DNA of 64,000 nt, taken from positions 4,340,001-4,404,000 of the forward strand of contig NZ_AP022591.1 of assembly GCF_010731795.1 (NCBI RefSeq), written 5' to 3'. This document shows positions 32,462 through 42,267 of the stretch, piece after piece. Source of the DNA: Mycolicibacterium celeriflavum. GTDB lineage: Bacteria > Actinomycetota > Actinomycetes > Mycobacteriales > Mycobacteriaceae. The notes under the pieces were generated by a model, which ran no database searches, had not been told where the DNA came from, and saw nothing but the letters and a program-made list of their open reading frames with translations. The stretch's first letter is position 1. Each line of letters opens with the position of its first letter. The position numbers and the translations under genes are program-made.

Positions 32462-34762
32462 ATGACCCAGATGAACCTGGCCACCGAAACCGACCAACTG
32501 CTCGACGGGCTCAACCCGCAGCAGCGCGAGGCCGTCCTGCACCAGGGCTCGCCGCTGCTCATCGTCGCCGGTGCCGGCTCGGGCAAGACCGCGGTGCTCA
32601 CCCGCCGGATCGCCTATCTGTTGGCCGCCCGCGACGTCGGCGTCGGACAGGTACTGGCCATCACGTTCACCAACAAGGCCGCCGCCGAGATGCGCGAGCG
32701 GGTGGTCGGGCTGGTCGGCCCGCGGGCCCGCAACATGTGGATTTCCACCTTCCATTCCTCGTGCGTGCGGATCCTGCGCAACCAGGCCTCGTTGATCAAA
32801 GGCCTGAACTCGAACTTCTCGATCTATGACGCCGACGACTCGCGGCGCCTGCTGCTGATGATCGGCAAGGACATGGGGTTGGACACCAAGCGGTACTCGC
32901 CGCGGCTGCTGTCCAACGGCATCTCCAACCACAAGAACGAGTTGATCGGCCCGGAGCAGGCTGCGGCCGAGGCTTCGGAGGCGGGAGAGGAGCTGCCCGG
33001 CATCATCGCCGAGGTCTACGCCGAATACCAGCGGCGCTTACGCGCGGCCAACGCGCTCGACTTCGACGACCTGATCGGGGAGACAGTCGCTGTGCTGCAA
33101 GCGTTTCCGCAGATCGCGCAGTACTACCGGCGGCGGTTCCGGCACATCCTGGTCGACGAGTACCAGGACACCAACCACGCCCAGTACGTGCTGGTGCGCG
33201 AATTGGTCGGCACGGAGACGGTCGATGGGGTGGCGCCTGCCGAACTGTGCGTGGTGGGCGATGCCGACCAGTCGATCTACGCGTTCCGCGGCGCGACGAT
33301 CCGCAACATCGAGGACTTCGAACGCGATTTCCCCAATGCCACAACGATTCTGCTGGAACAGAATTACCGCTCGACCCAGAACATCCTGAACGCCGCGAAC
33401 TCGGTGATATCACGCAACACCGGCCGTCGGGAGAAGCGGCTGTGGACCGACGAGGGCGACGGCGAGTTGATCGTCGGCTACGTCGCCGACAACGAGCACG
33501 ACGAGGCGCGCTTCGTCGCGCAAGAGATCGACGCGCTCGCCGAGGATGGCTACTCCTATAACGACTTCGCGGTGTTCTACCGCACCAACAACTCGTCGCG
33601 TGCGCTCGAAGAGGTCTTCATCCGCGCCGGCATCCCGTACAAGGTCGTCGGCGGCGTTCGCTTCTATGAGCGCCGGGAGATCCGCGACATCGTCGCCTAC
33701 CTGCGGGTGTTGGACAATCCCGGCGACTCGGTGAGCATGCGCCGCATCCTCAACACGCCCCGGCGCGGCATCGGCGACCGCGCCGAAGCATGCGTGGCGG
33801 TGTACGCCGAGAACACCGGCCTGTCCTTCAACGATGCGCTGCAGGCGGCCGCCGAGGGCAGGGTGCCGATGCTCAACACCCGTGCGGAGAAATGCATTTC
33901 GGCGTTCGTGGACATGCTCGACGACCTGCGTGGCCGTCTCGACGGGGAGCTCGGCGAGCTGGTCGAGGCGGTGCTCGACCGCACCGGCTACCGCGCCGAA
34001 CTCGAGTCGTCCAGCGATCCGCAGGACCTCGCGCGGCTCGACAACCTCAACGAGTTGGTCAGCGTCGCACACGAATTCAGCACCGATCTGGCCAACGCCC
34101 AGGCGCTCGACGACGAGCCCGTCGATGAGGACATTCCCGACACCGGGGTGCTGGCGCAGTTCCTGGAGCGGGTGTCGCTGGTGGCAGACGCCGACGAACT
34201 GCCCGAGCACGGCGCCGGAGTCGTCACGATGATGACGTTGCACACCGCCAAGGGCCTCGAGTTCCCGGTCGTGTTCGTGACCGGCTGGGAGGACGGCATG
34301 TTCCCGCACATGCGGGCGCTCGGGGATCCCACCGAGCTCTCCGAGGAGCGCCGCTTGGCCTACGTCGGCATCACCCGGGCGCGCCAGCGGCTCTACCTCA
34401 GCCGGGCCAAGGTCCGCTCGTCGTGGGGTCAGCCGATGCTCAACCCGGAATCGCGGTTCCTCAAGGAGATTCCGCAACACCTCATCGACTGGCGGCGCAC
34501 CGACCCGACACCGTCGTTCAGCGCACCCGTGAGCGGCGCGGGCCGATTCGGCGCCCCGCGACCGTCGCCGACCCGCTCGGGAGCGGGTAAGCGGCCGTTG
34601 CTGGTGCTCGAACCCGGCGACCGGGTCACCCACGACAAGTACGGGCTCGGCCGCGTCGAGGAGGTCACCGGCGTGGGCGAGTCGGCGATGTCGCTCATCG
34701 ACTTCGGCAGCTCCGGTCGCGTCAAGCTGATGCACAACCACGCGCCGATCAGCAAGCTCTAA
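32462..34762 (+). CDS. uvrD1: UvrD1/PcrA-type ATP-dependent DNA helicase
   Basis: A 766-residue superfamily-1 3'-5' helicase, counterpart of Rv0949, acting in nucleotide-excision repair and interacting with Ku in mycobacteria. Motifs in order: NPQQREAV (Q motif), GAGSGKTAVLTRR (Walker A), FTNKAAAEMRERV (Ia), DEYQDTNHAQYV (II), VVGDADQSIYAFRGA (III), LEQNYRS (IV), TLHTAKGLEFPVVFVTGWEDG (V, quoted in part) and RRLAYVGITRARQRL (VI). The C-terminal tail ends in a Tudor-like fold (GDRVTHDKYGLGRVEEV) that binds RNA polymerase in relatives. ATG 32462 is chosen over upstream starts because it agrees with family length. Confidence 0.95.
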   Translation: MTQMNLATETDQLLDGLNPQQREAVLHQGSPLLIVAGAGSGKTAVLTRRIAYLLAARDVGVGQVLAITFTNKAAAEMRERVVGLVGPRARNMWISTFHSSCVRILRNQASLIKGLNSNFSIYDADDSRRLLLMIGKDMGLDTKRYSPRLLSNGISNHKNELIGPEQAAAEASEAGEELPGIIAEVYAEYQRRLRAANALDFDDLIGETVAVLQAFPQIAQYYRRRFRHILVDEYQDTNHAQYVLVRELVGTETVDGVAPAELCVVGDADQSIYAFRGATIRNIEDFERDFPNATTILLEQNYRSTQNILNAANSVISRNTGRREKRLWTDEGDGELIVGYVADNEHDEARFVAQEIDALAEDGYSYNDFAVFYRTNNSSRALEEVFIRAGIPYKVVGGVRFYERREIRDIVAYLRVLDNPGDSVSMRRILNTPRRGIGDRAEACVAVYAENTGLSFNDALQAAAEGRVPMLNTRAEKCISAFVDMLDDLRGRLDGELGELVEAVLDRTGYRAELESSSDPQDLARLDNLNELVSVAHEFSTDLANAQALDDEPVDEDIPDTGVLAQFLERVSLVADADELPEHGAGVVTMMTLHTAKGLEFPVVFVTGWEDGMFPHMRALGDPTELSEERRLAYVGITRARQRLYLSRAKVRSSWGQPMLNPESRFLKEIPQHLIDWRRTDPTPSFSAPVSGAGRFGAPRPSPTRSGAGKRPLLVLEPGDRVTHDKYGLGRVEEVTGVGESAMSLIDFGSSGRVKLMHNHAPISKL

Positions 34763-35367
34763 CCGGAGCGCTCCCAGCGGCCCGTCGCGGGCAGCGCCGC
34801 CAGCACGATGCTGGCCAGCGGCAGCAGCGGGATTGCGTACACCGCGGCGGGCAGCTTGGCGCCGGCGACGAACAGGCTGGAGAAGATCAGCAGCGCCACC
34901 ACCGCGCCGACGACGATCAGCCACCGGCTGACCGAGCGGCGCAACAGCAGCCCGATCAGCCCGGCGATGAGGGCGGCCGCAGAGATCGCGGTCAGGAAGC
35001 CGACCGCGACGCAGAACAGGCGGTCGGTGCGCCACCAGCCGGTGATCAGATCGGTGGCGATGACGGCGGTGGCCCAGCCGGTCAGGATGCTCACGGCCGC
35101 CGCGGCGATCGCGGGTTTCGGGCTGGCCGCTGGTGGCTGGGTCGGGGACACGGTGACCGGGCGGGCCCGGGGCACATATGTCGTCTGCGGCTCGCCCTCG
35201 CCCTCGCCCTCGCCGACGGGAATCTCGCCGGTGGGGTGGCGCCGGATGATGGTTGTCTTCGGGTCCTGACCGGTGGGGATCTCGCCCGTGGGGTGGCGGC
35301 GGATGATGCCCGTCTCAGCGCTCGACGGTGTTGGGCGTTTCAGATCAGGATCGTCGTCGCTGGCCAC
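34759..35367 (-). CDS. membrane protein with duplicated N-terminal RRHPTGEIP motif
   Basis: A 202-residue protein. The cytoplasmic N-terminal ~75 residues carry two copies of IIRRHPTGEIPxG (about residues 21-33 and 40-52), then a GEGEGEGE stretch encoded by a four-fold CTCGCC hexamer repeat (35192-35215), and a Pro-rich linker. The C-terminal ~125 residues contain four hydrophobic segments (AIAAAAVSILTGWATAVIA, CVAVGFLTAISAAALIAGLI, WLIVVGAVVALLIFSSLFVA, AVYAIPLLPLASIVLAALP). No known domain is recognised. Thr-rich duplicated motifs could be Ser/Thr-kinase targets, which is speculative. The stop overlaps the uvrD1 stop; M23 peptidase lies upstream. Confidence 0.75.
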   Translation of the reverse strand: MASDDDPDLKRPTPSSAETGIIRRHPTGEIPTGQDPKTTIIRRHPTGEIPVGEGEGEGEPQTTYVPRARPVTVSPTQPPAASPKPAIAAAAVSILTGWATAVIATDLITGWWRTDRLFCVAVGFLTAISAAALIAGLIGLLLRRSVSRWLIVVGAVVALLIFSSLFVAGAKLPAAVYAIPLLPLASIVLAALPATGRWERSG

Positions 35368-35376
35368 CCGGCCAGA

Positions 35377-36441
35377 CTAGTTGGACGGGTTCAGCCCGCG
35401 CTTGGCCAGCCAACCCACCGGGTCGACACGGTCGGTGCCGTTCAGGTGCACCTCGAAGTGCAGGTGCGGTCCTGTCGAGTTGCCGGTGTTGCCCATCTTC
35501 GCGATCTGGTCGCCGGCCCAGACCCGCTGTCCGACCTCGACCTCCCACGCGCTGAGGTGGCCGTACAGCGTGACGGTGCCGTCGGCGTGGCGCAGCTTGA
35601 CCATGTTGCCGTAACCGGCGTACGGCCCCGCGGAGACGACCACGCCGTCGGACGCCGCGAGGACCGGTGTGCCGATCGAGTTGGCGATGTCGATCCCGGC
35701 GTGCAGTGCCCCCCAGCGATAGCCGAAGCCCGACGTCCACATGCCCCTGGTCGGCATCACGAACATCGGCCGCTGCAGGCGCGCTTCACGTTCGGCGCGC
35801 TCCTGCGCGAACGCCGCGGCCTTCTGAATCTCCTCGGTGTGCAGCGCCGAACTGGCGGCGGGCGTGACGGTGACGATCTGCATGCCGCCCGTCGCGCCGC
35901 TGACCGCGTTGGCAAGGGCGTCGTGGTCGACCGCGAGCACGGTCTGTGACGACGACTCCTGCGCGGCGTTGGCCATCGAGTACGCACCCGCGGCGGTCGC
36001 ACCGACCGCCATTGCGGCGACCATCAGCCGGCCCTTCACCGGGATCTCCTGCTTGCGGTGCTGGGCCGTGCGGCCGCCGATGTTGATCACGTCGGTGGCG
36101 GCCATGCCGTCGCTGGTGTCGGTGTTGCTGTCGCGGTAGGCGTGCGCGCGGCGCGCGTGGCGCGGCCCGGCCTGGAACTCCGATGGCACCGCAAGTCGCA
36201 GCGGCACGAGATCGTCGGTGTCGTTCAGATCGTCGAGTTCGGGGGCGTGGATGACCTGCGCTTCGCGGTCGAACGCGCTGTTCTCACGGAAGTCGGCGTC
36301 GGCCCCGAAATCGGGCAAGCCGCCGAACTCGTTGAACGGAATGATGTCGGTGACTTCGGCGGGGGATTCGCTTACGCGGCCGTCTATTTGCCGATTCGTC
36401 GATGACCTGCGGTGAGATCCAGACGAACGGTGCGCAGCCAA
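35377..36441 (-). CDS. M23 (LytM-type) cell-wall peptidase
   Basis: A 354-residue envelope protein, counterpart of Rv0950c. A long polar N-terminal segment precedes one transmembrane/signal-anchor helix (GRLMVAAMAVGATAAGAYSM, ~residues 140-160), then a periplasmic linker with a short coiled coil (EEIQKAAAFAQERAEREARL) and the LytM domain. Zinc-site motifs are complete: HAGIDIAN (HxxxD) and GPHLHFEVH (HxH). Peptidases of this class cut peptidoglycan cross-links, and the intact site suggests activity. The start appears to be TTG 36441; the region upstream holds a CRP-like site shared with sucCD. Confidence 0.87.
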   Translation of the reverse strand: MAAHRSSGSHRRSSTNRQIDGRVSESPAEVTDIIPFNEFGGLPDFGADADFRENSAFDREAQVIHAPELDDLNDTDDLVPLRLAVPSEFQAGPRHARRAHAYRDSNTDTSDGMAATDVINIGGRTAQHRKQEIPVKGRLMVAAMAVGATAAGAYSMANAAQESSSQTVLAVDHDALANAVSGATGGMQIVTVTPAASSALHTEEIQKAAAFAQERAEREARLQRPMFVMPTRGMWTSGFGYRWGALHAGIDIANSIGTPVLAASDGVVVSAGPYAGYGNMVKLRHADGTVTLYGHLSAWEVEVGQRVWAGDQIAKMGNTGNSTGPHLHFEVHLNGTDRVDPVGWLAKRGLNPSN

Positions 36442-36558
36442 CGTAAAGAATCCTTGCTTGTCATGATGCTTGCCGTGATCGAAACGTTATCGAAGCCAGA
36501 GGCACGTTAACCAAACCCCAATGAAGGCTGCAAGCTGTACGGCTATTCCGCGAGCGAA

Positions 36559-36574
36559 TGTGACTTGTATCACG
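36559..36574. promoter_or_regulatory. CRP/Cmr-like binding site
   Basis: TGTGACTTGTATCACG matches the mycobacterial CRP consensus TGTGA-N6-TCACA except the last base. It lies in the 270-bp region between the leftward M23 peptidase (start 36441) and sucC (start 36712); from memory, the orthologous region in M. tuberculosis is a CRP target. The rest of this gap shows no gene. Confidence 0.65.
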
Positions 36575-36711
36575 GCTACGGGGCGGTGAGATCTGCCACA
36601 TGACAGGTGGGCGGTGCCAACGCGTTCCGCAGGTGTGGATAAAGTTCCCCCGAGCCTTCGGCCCAACAACTCCGCAATCGACGCGCTAGAGACAGGGACG
36701 TTCCAAAGCCA

Positions 36712-37875
<1,164 letters not shown>

Positions 37876-37889
37876 AGGACCCCTGGCTT

Positions 37890-38804
37890 ATGTCTATTTT
37901 TCTGAACAAGGACTCCAAGGTCATCGTCCAGGGCATCACCGGTGGTGAGGGCACCAAGCACACCGCGCTGATGCTCAAGGCCGGCACCCAGTTGGTCGGC
38001 GGCGTCAACGCCCGCAAGGCGGGCACGACGGTGTCGCATGTGGATAAGGACGGCAAGGACGTCGAGTTGCCGGTGTTCGGCTCCGTCGCCGAGGCGATGA
38101 AGGAAACCGGCGCCGACGTGTCGGTGGTGTTCGTGCCGCCGAAGTTCGCCAAGGACGCGATCATCGAGGCGATCGACGCGGAGATTCCGCTGCTGGTCGT
38201 CATCACCGAGGGAATCCCGGTGCAGGACACCGCGTATGCGTGGGCCTACAACCTAGAAAAAGGTGGAGGAAAAGGTCCAAAAATCCGCATCATCGGCCCC
38301 AACTGCCCCGGCATCATCACGCCCGGCGAGGCGCTGGCCGGCATCACGCCCGCCAACATCACCGGGCCCGGGCCGGTCGGCCTGGTGTCCAAGTCGGGCA
38401 CGCTGACCTATCAGATGATGTTCGAACTGGGCGATCTGGGCTTCTCGACCTCGATCGGCATCGGCGGCGACCCGGTCATCGGCACCACGCACATCGACGC
38501 GATCGAGGCGTTCGAGAAGGACCCCGACACCAAGGTCATCGTGATGATCGGTGAGATCGGCGGCGACGCCGAGGAGCGGGCCGCCGAGTACATCAAGGCC
38601 AACGTGAGCAAGCCGGTCGTCGGCTATGTCGCGGGCTTCACCGCGCCCGAAGGCAAGACCATGGGCCACGCAGGCGCGATCGTGTCCGGATCGTCCGGTA
38701 CCGCGCAGGCCAAGAAGGAAGCGCTGGAGGCCGCGGGCGTGAAGGTCGGCAAGACGCCGTCGGAGACCGCGCGCCTGGCCCGCGAGATCCTGCAGGGTAT
38801 GTAG
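37890..38804 (+). CDS. sucD: succinyl-CoA synthetase alpha subunit
   Basis: A 304-residue subunit carrying the CoA-binding Rossmann domain (VIVQGITGGEGTKHTALM) and the phosphohistidine: His260 in GKTMGHAGAIVSG. The NCPG motif is RIIGPNCPGIITPGE and the switch region has GIGGDPVIGTTHIDA. Together with SucC it forms the ADP-specific enzyme. The N-terminus MSIFLNKDSKV is the usual short actinobacterial form. A hairpin of a dispersed repeat type (38825-38856) follows the stop and probably ends the operon. Confidence 0.97.
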   Translation: MSIFLNKDSKVIVQGITGGEGTKHTALMLKAGTQLVGGVNARKAGTTVSHVDKDGKDVELPVFGSVAEAMKETGADVSVVFVPPKFAKDAIIEAIDAEIPLLVVITEGIPVQDTAYAWAYNLEKGGGKGPKIRIIGPNCPGIITPGEALAGITPANITGPGPVGLVSKSGTLTYQMMFELGDLGFSTSIGIGGDPVIGTTHIDAIEAFEKDPDTKVIVMIGEIGGDAEERAAEYIKANVSKPVVGYVAGFTAPEGKTMGHAGAIVSGSSGTAQAKKEALEAAGVKVGKTPSETARLAREILQGM

Positions 38805-38824
38805 GAGCTCACCGATCTCTCCGC

Positions 38825-38856
38825 GAGCGCGCGTGTTTGCAGCCGACACTCCGCTC
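38825..38856 (+). terminator. hairpin after sucD, dispersed repeat copy 1
   Basis: GAGCG (38825-38829) pairs with CGCTC (38852-38856), with GTGT/ACAC inside. The core GCGTGTTTGCAGCCGACAC (38831-38849) recurs, inverted and with one mismatch, at 47530-47548 between two other genes. Confidence 0.6.
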
Positions 38857-38944
38857 CGGGGCACCCTTTTGCGCACCTTCACGGACCGGTGAGCGTGCGT
38901 GATCTACACCGCAGGATTAGGACCACGTTCCGGCCCTCGATTAG

Positions 38945-38968
38945 CCTGACGAATTAACACCCGTCAGG
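38945..38968 (+). promoter_or_regulatory. inverted repeat overlapping the ribosome site of the thiolase-like gene
   Basis: CCTGACG (38945-38951) and CGTCAGG (38962-38968) with a 10-nt loop. The right arm forms the first half of the CAGGAGG Shine-Dalgarno sequence, so a hairpin here would hide the ribosome site; it may instead be a protein operator. Confidence 0.45.
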
Positions 38969-38977
38969 AGGTCTGTA

Positions 38978-40504
38978 ATGGTCGATCCCCGGACCCCGGT
39001 CATCGTCGGCGTCGGGCAGTTCACCGAGCGCATCGACGATCCGGACTACCGCGGCATGTCGGCGGTGGACCTCGCGACCGAGGCGGTGCGAGCGGCGCTG
39101 GCCGATACCGGAGTCGACGTCACCGCGGCCGCGAAGGCCATCGAGACGGTGTACGCCCTGCGCCAGTTCGAGATCTCGGGGCCGATGCCCGCGACGCTGG
39201 GCAAGTCGAACAACTATCCGCGTTCGGTGATGCGGCGGGTCGGCGGCGATCCCGCGCGCGTGGTGCTCGAACCGGTCGGCGGCCAAGGCCCGCAGAAGCT
39301 CGTCACCGAGGCCGGAAACGCCATCGCGGCGGGTGAATTCGACGTCGCGATGGTCATCGGTTCGGAACCCGGGTCGACGACCCGCTACTTCGCCAATCGC
39401 GACGACAAGCCCGACTTCACCGAACACGTCGACGGCCCACTCGAGGATCGCGGACACCAGATCCACCAGTACTTCACCGAGTACACCGCCTCGCACGGAT
39501 TGACCGGCGCCGCAGTGCAATACGGCCTGCTGGACAACGCCCGGCGCCGTCGGCTCGGGCTGGGCGTCGCCGAATACCGGAGGCAGATGGCCGAATTGTT
39601 CGCGCCGCTGTCGAAAGTGGCTGCGAAGAACCCGTTTTCGTCATCGCCGGTCGAGCGTTCGGTCGAGGAGATCGTCACGGTCACCGACGACAACCGGATG
39701 ATCTGCGACCCGTACCCCCGGCTGCTGGTGGCACGCGATCAGGTCAACCAGGGCGCCGCGGCGATCATGATGTCGGTGGCCGCCGCACGTCGTCTGGGGG
39801 TGCCCGAGGAGAAGTGGGTGTATCTGCACGGCCACTCGGACATGACCGAGCAGGGCCTGCTGGACCGCGTCGACCTCGGCGCCAGCCCGGCGGCCGGACA
39901 CGCCGCGCGAGAAGCTATGCGGGTGGCGGGAATCGGTGTCGACGACCTCGCGACGTTCGACCTGTACAGCTGCTTCCCGTTCCCGGTCTTCGTGATCTGC
40001 GAAGCGCTGGGCGTCGACGCCGACGACCCGCGTGGCCTGACGGTGACCGGTGGCCTGCCCTACTTCGGCGGCCCGGGCAACAGCTATTCGCTGCATGCCA
40101 TCGCCGAAACGGTCACGCAATTACGCGACAACCCAGGACGATTCGGCTTCGTCGGCGCCAACGGCGGCACCATGAGCAAGTACTCGGTCGGCATCTATTC
40201 GACGCTTCCCGCCGACTGGCGGACCGACCGCAGCGCAGAGCTGAACGCGGAAGTCGCGGCATTGCCGACGGTTCCGGTCACCGAGCACCCCGAGGGTCGC
40301 GCCACCATCGAGACGTACTCGGTGCGTTACGACTGGCCGGTGCGCACCGGGATCATCGTCGGCAGGCTCGACTCGGACGACTCGCGGTTCCTGGCCATCT
40401 CCGAGGACGACGACCTCGTCGCGCTGATGTCCGACGGCGACCCACTCGGGGCGGCCATCACGGTGCGCCCAGCCGACAAGGTCAACCGCGCGAGCCTGGC
40501 CTGA
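38978..40504 (+). CDS. thiolase-like protein with extra C-terminal domain (TLP1 type)
   Basis: A 508-residue protein. The first ~390 residues have a thiolase fold (TPVIVGVGQFTERIDDPDY, FDVAMVIGSEPGSTTRYF, DLATFDLYSCFPFPVFVIC, GGLPYFGGPGNSYSLHAI, GANGGTMSKYSVGIYS). The ~100-residue C-terminal extension (RATIETYSVRYDWPVRTGII) resembles the OB-like additional domain of mycobacterial thiolase-like protein 1. The GNSY/HAI and NGG motifs are kept, but the classical nucleophilic Cys of degradative thiolases is not evident, so catalysis is uncertain. Good GGAGG Shine-Dalgarno. A modA-type gene follows after 16 bp. Confidence 0.82.
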   Translation: MVDPRTPVIVGVGQFTERIDDPDYRGMSAVDLATEAVRAALADTGVDVTAAAKAIETVYALRQFEISGPMPATLGKSNNYPRSVMRRVGGDPARVVLEPVGGQGPQKLVTEAGNAIAAGEFDVAMVIGSEPGSTTRYFANRDDKPDFTEHVDGPLEDRGHQIHQYFTEYTASHGLTGAAVQYGLLDNARRRRLGLGVAEYRRQMAELFAPLSKVAAKNPFSSSPVERSVEEIVTVTDDNRMICDPYPRLLVARDQVNQGAAAIMMSVAAARRLGVPEEKWVYLHGHSDMTEQGLLDRVDLGASPAAGHAAREAMRVAGIGVDDLATFDLYSCFPFPVFVICEALGVDADDPRGLTVTGGLPYFGGPGNSYSLHAIAETVTQLRDNPGRFGFVGANGGTMSKYSVGIYSTLPADWRTDRSAELNAEVAALPTVPVTEHPEGRATIETYSVRYDWPVRTGIIVGRLDSDDSRFLAISEDDDLVALMSDGDPLGAAITVRPADKVNRASLA

Positions 40505-40520
40505 CCGCAGAAGGACAGCC

Positions 40521-41261
40521 GTGAAACCACTCGTGCTTCTGGCCGCGCTGTTCACACTGGTGACCGCGTGTGCGGACCAGTCGTCACAGGACACGCTCAC
40601 GGTGTTCGCCGCGGCTTCGCTGAAGGGCACGTTCACCGAGATCGGCAAGCGGTTCGAGGCGGACAATCCCGGCACCACGGTGGAGTTTTCGTTCGCCGGA
40701 TCCTCCGACCTGGTCACGCAGTTGACACAGGGCGCGCCTGCCGACGTGTTCGCTTCCGCCGACACCGGGAACATGGACAAGGCTGCGGCGGCGGGACTGC
40801 TGGCCGGCGACCCGGTGAATTTCGCGTCGAACACGCTGACCATCGCGGTACGCCCTGGAAACCCCAAGCACATCAACGCATTACGTGACCTCACCCGGCC
40901 CGATGTCAGCACCGTGGTATGCGCTCCGCAGGTGCCGTGCGGCTCTGCGACGCAGAAGGTCGAACAGGCCGCAGGCGTGGAACTGTCGCCGGTCAGCGAG
41001 GAGTCGTCAGTCACCGATGTCCTCAACAAGGTCACCAGCGGCCAGGCCGACGCCGGAATCATCTACGTCACCGATGTCCGGGACGCAGGCGGCGATGTCA
41101 CCGCGGTTGCGCTGCCTGAAGCCGCCGAGGCCGTCAACGTCTATCCTATTGCGGCGCTGAAGGAGTCGTCGCGGCCCGACCTCGCTCGGAAATTCGTCGA
41201 GGCGGTGACCGGCGAGGCGGGCCAGAAGGTGCTCGGCGCAGCTGGCTTCGGCAAGCCCTGA
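40521..41261 (+). CDS. modA: ModA-type molybdate-binding lipoprotein
   Basis: A 246-residue periplasmic substrate-binding protein for molybdate-type oxyanions. The lipobox is LFTLVTAC, giving Cys17 as the lipidated residue. Family motifs: LTVFAAASLKGTFTEIGKRF, VEFSFAGSSDLVTQLTQGAPADVFASAD (quoted in part) and QADAGIIYVTDV. The GTG start at 40521 follows GAAGGA. No ModB permease or ModC ATPase is encoded next to it, and it lies directly behind the thiolase-like gene, so its transporter is either elsewhere or lacking. The stop abuts the convergent F420 oxidoreductase stop. Confidence 0.88.
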   Translation: MKPLVLLAALFTLVTACADQSSQDTLTVFAAASLKGTFTEIGKRFEADNPGTTVEFSFAGSSDLVTQLTQGAPADVFASADTGNMDKAAAAGLLAGDPVNFASNTLTIAVRPGNPKHINALRDLTRPDVSTVVCAPQVPCGSATQKVEQAAGVELSPVSEESSVTDVLNKVTSGQADAGIIYVTDVRDAGGDVTAVALPEAAEAVNVYPIAALKESSRPDLARKFVEAVTGEAGQKVLGAAGFGKP

Positions 41262-42110
41262 TCACACCAGGGCGGCCAGCTTGCCCGCCAGGCGCTCGAC
41301 GTAGGCGGCGACGTCGTCGGCGGACTTGTCGGGAAGCCCGAAAAGCACCTCGGTGACACCGAGTTCGGCCCAGCGGGCCAACTTTTCGGGGTCCGGCTTG
41401 AAATCCAGCGCCACGATCTGCGGCGCCCCCTCGCGACCCGCCGCCGCCCAGGTGTCCTGCAGCAGCTTGACCGGCTCGTCGATGTCGAAGTCACGCGGCG
41501 TGGTGATCCAGCCGTCCGCGGACCGGGCGATCCACTTGAAGTTCTTCTCGGTGCCCGCGGCGCCGACGAGGACCGGGATGTGCGGTTGCACGGGTTTGGG
41601 CCACGCCCAGCTGGGCCCGAAGTTGACGAACTCGCCGTCGTAGGACGCCTCCTCCTGGGTCCACAGCGCCCGCATCGCTTCCAGGTACTCGCGCAACATG
41701 GTGCGCCGCCGACCGGGCGGCACGTTGTGGTCGGCGAGTTCATCGGTGTTCCAGCCGAATCCCACCCCCAGGCTGACGCGGCCGCCCGACAGGTGGTCGA
41801 GCGTGGCGATCGACTTCGCGAGCGTGATGGGGTCGTGTTCGACCGGCAGCGCGACCGCCGTCGACAGCCGAACGCGCGACGTCACCGCGGCCGCGGTGCC
41901 GAGGCTGACCCAGGGGTCCAGGGTGCGCATGTAGCGGTCGTCGGGCAGCGACTCGTCGCCCGTCGTGGGGTGTGCCGCCTGCCGCTTGATCGGGATGTGG
42001 GTGTGCTCAGGCACGTAGAACGTGGTGAAGCCGTGATTGTCGGCCAACTTGGCGGCCGACGCCGGAGTGATCCCGCGGTCACTGGTGAACAGCACGAGCC
42101 CGTAATCCAT
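41262..42110 (-). CDS. LLM-class F420-dependent oxidoreductase
   Basis: A 282-residue F420-dependent luciferase-like protein, counterpart of Rv0953c. The N-terminus is GLVLFTSDRGITPASAAKL, followed by FYVPEHTHIPIKRQ, SLGVGFGWNTDELADHNVP and VLVGAAGTEKNFKWIARSADGW, typical of the TIGR03619-like subgroup. It is transcribed towards modA. A perfect KstR-type palindrome (42119-42132) lies 9 bp upstream of the start. The second such gene in this window (15384-16250) has the same kind of box, so the two may belong to the same sterol-responsive set. Substrate unknown. Confidence 0.88.
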   Translation of the reverse strand: MDYGLVLFTSDRGITPASAAKLADNHGFTTFYVPEHTHIPIKRQAAHPTTGDESLPDDRYMRTLDPWVSLGTAAAVTSRVRLSTAVALPVEHDPITLAKSIATLDHLSGGRVSLGVGFGWNTDELADHNVPPGRRRTMLREYLEAMRALWTQEEASYDGEFVNFGPSWAWPKPVQPHIPVLVGAAGTEKNFKWIARSADGWITTPRDFDIDEPVKLLQDTWAAAGREGAPQIVALDFKPDPEKLARWAELGVTEVLFGLPDKSADDVAAYVERLAGKLAALV

Positions 42111-42118
42111 GCCCGAAT

Positions 42119-42132
42119 TAGAACGTGTTCTA
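42119..42132. promoter_or_regulatory. KstR-like operator (perfect palindrome)
   Basis: TAGAACGTGTTCTA fits TnnAACnnGTTnnA at all fixed positions, and its flanks are symmetric in all but the central pair. It is 9 bp upstream of the F420 oxidoreductase start and 136 bp before the divergent antigen gene. Confidence 0.75.
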
Positions 42133-42267
42133 GTCAGAAGGGCAAGCGCAAAGTCGGAGACAGATGTTCACGGCGATTCGGGCGAACCGGTGCCGGTCTC
42201 GACCCGACCCGCTGTGCGCTAGCGTGGTTCCGAAGCCCGCCCGAGCACAGGAAGCACAGGAGAGGCC

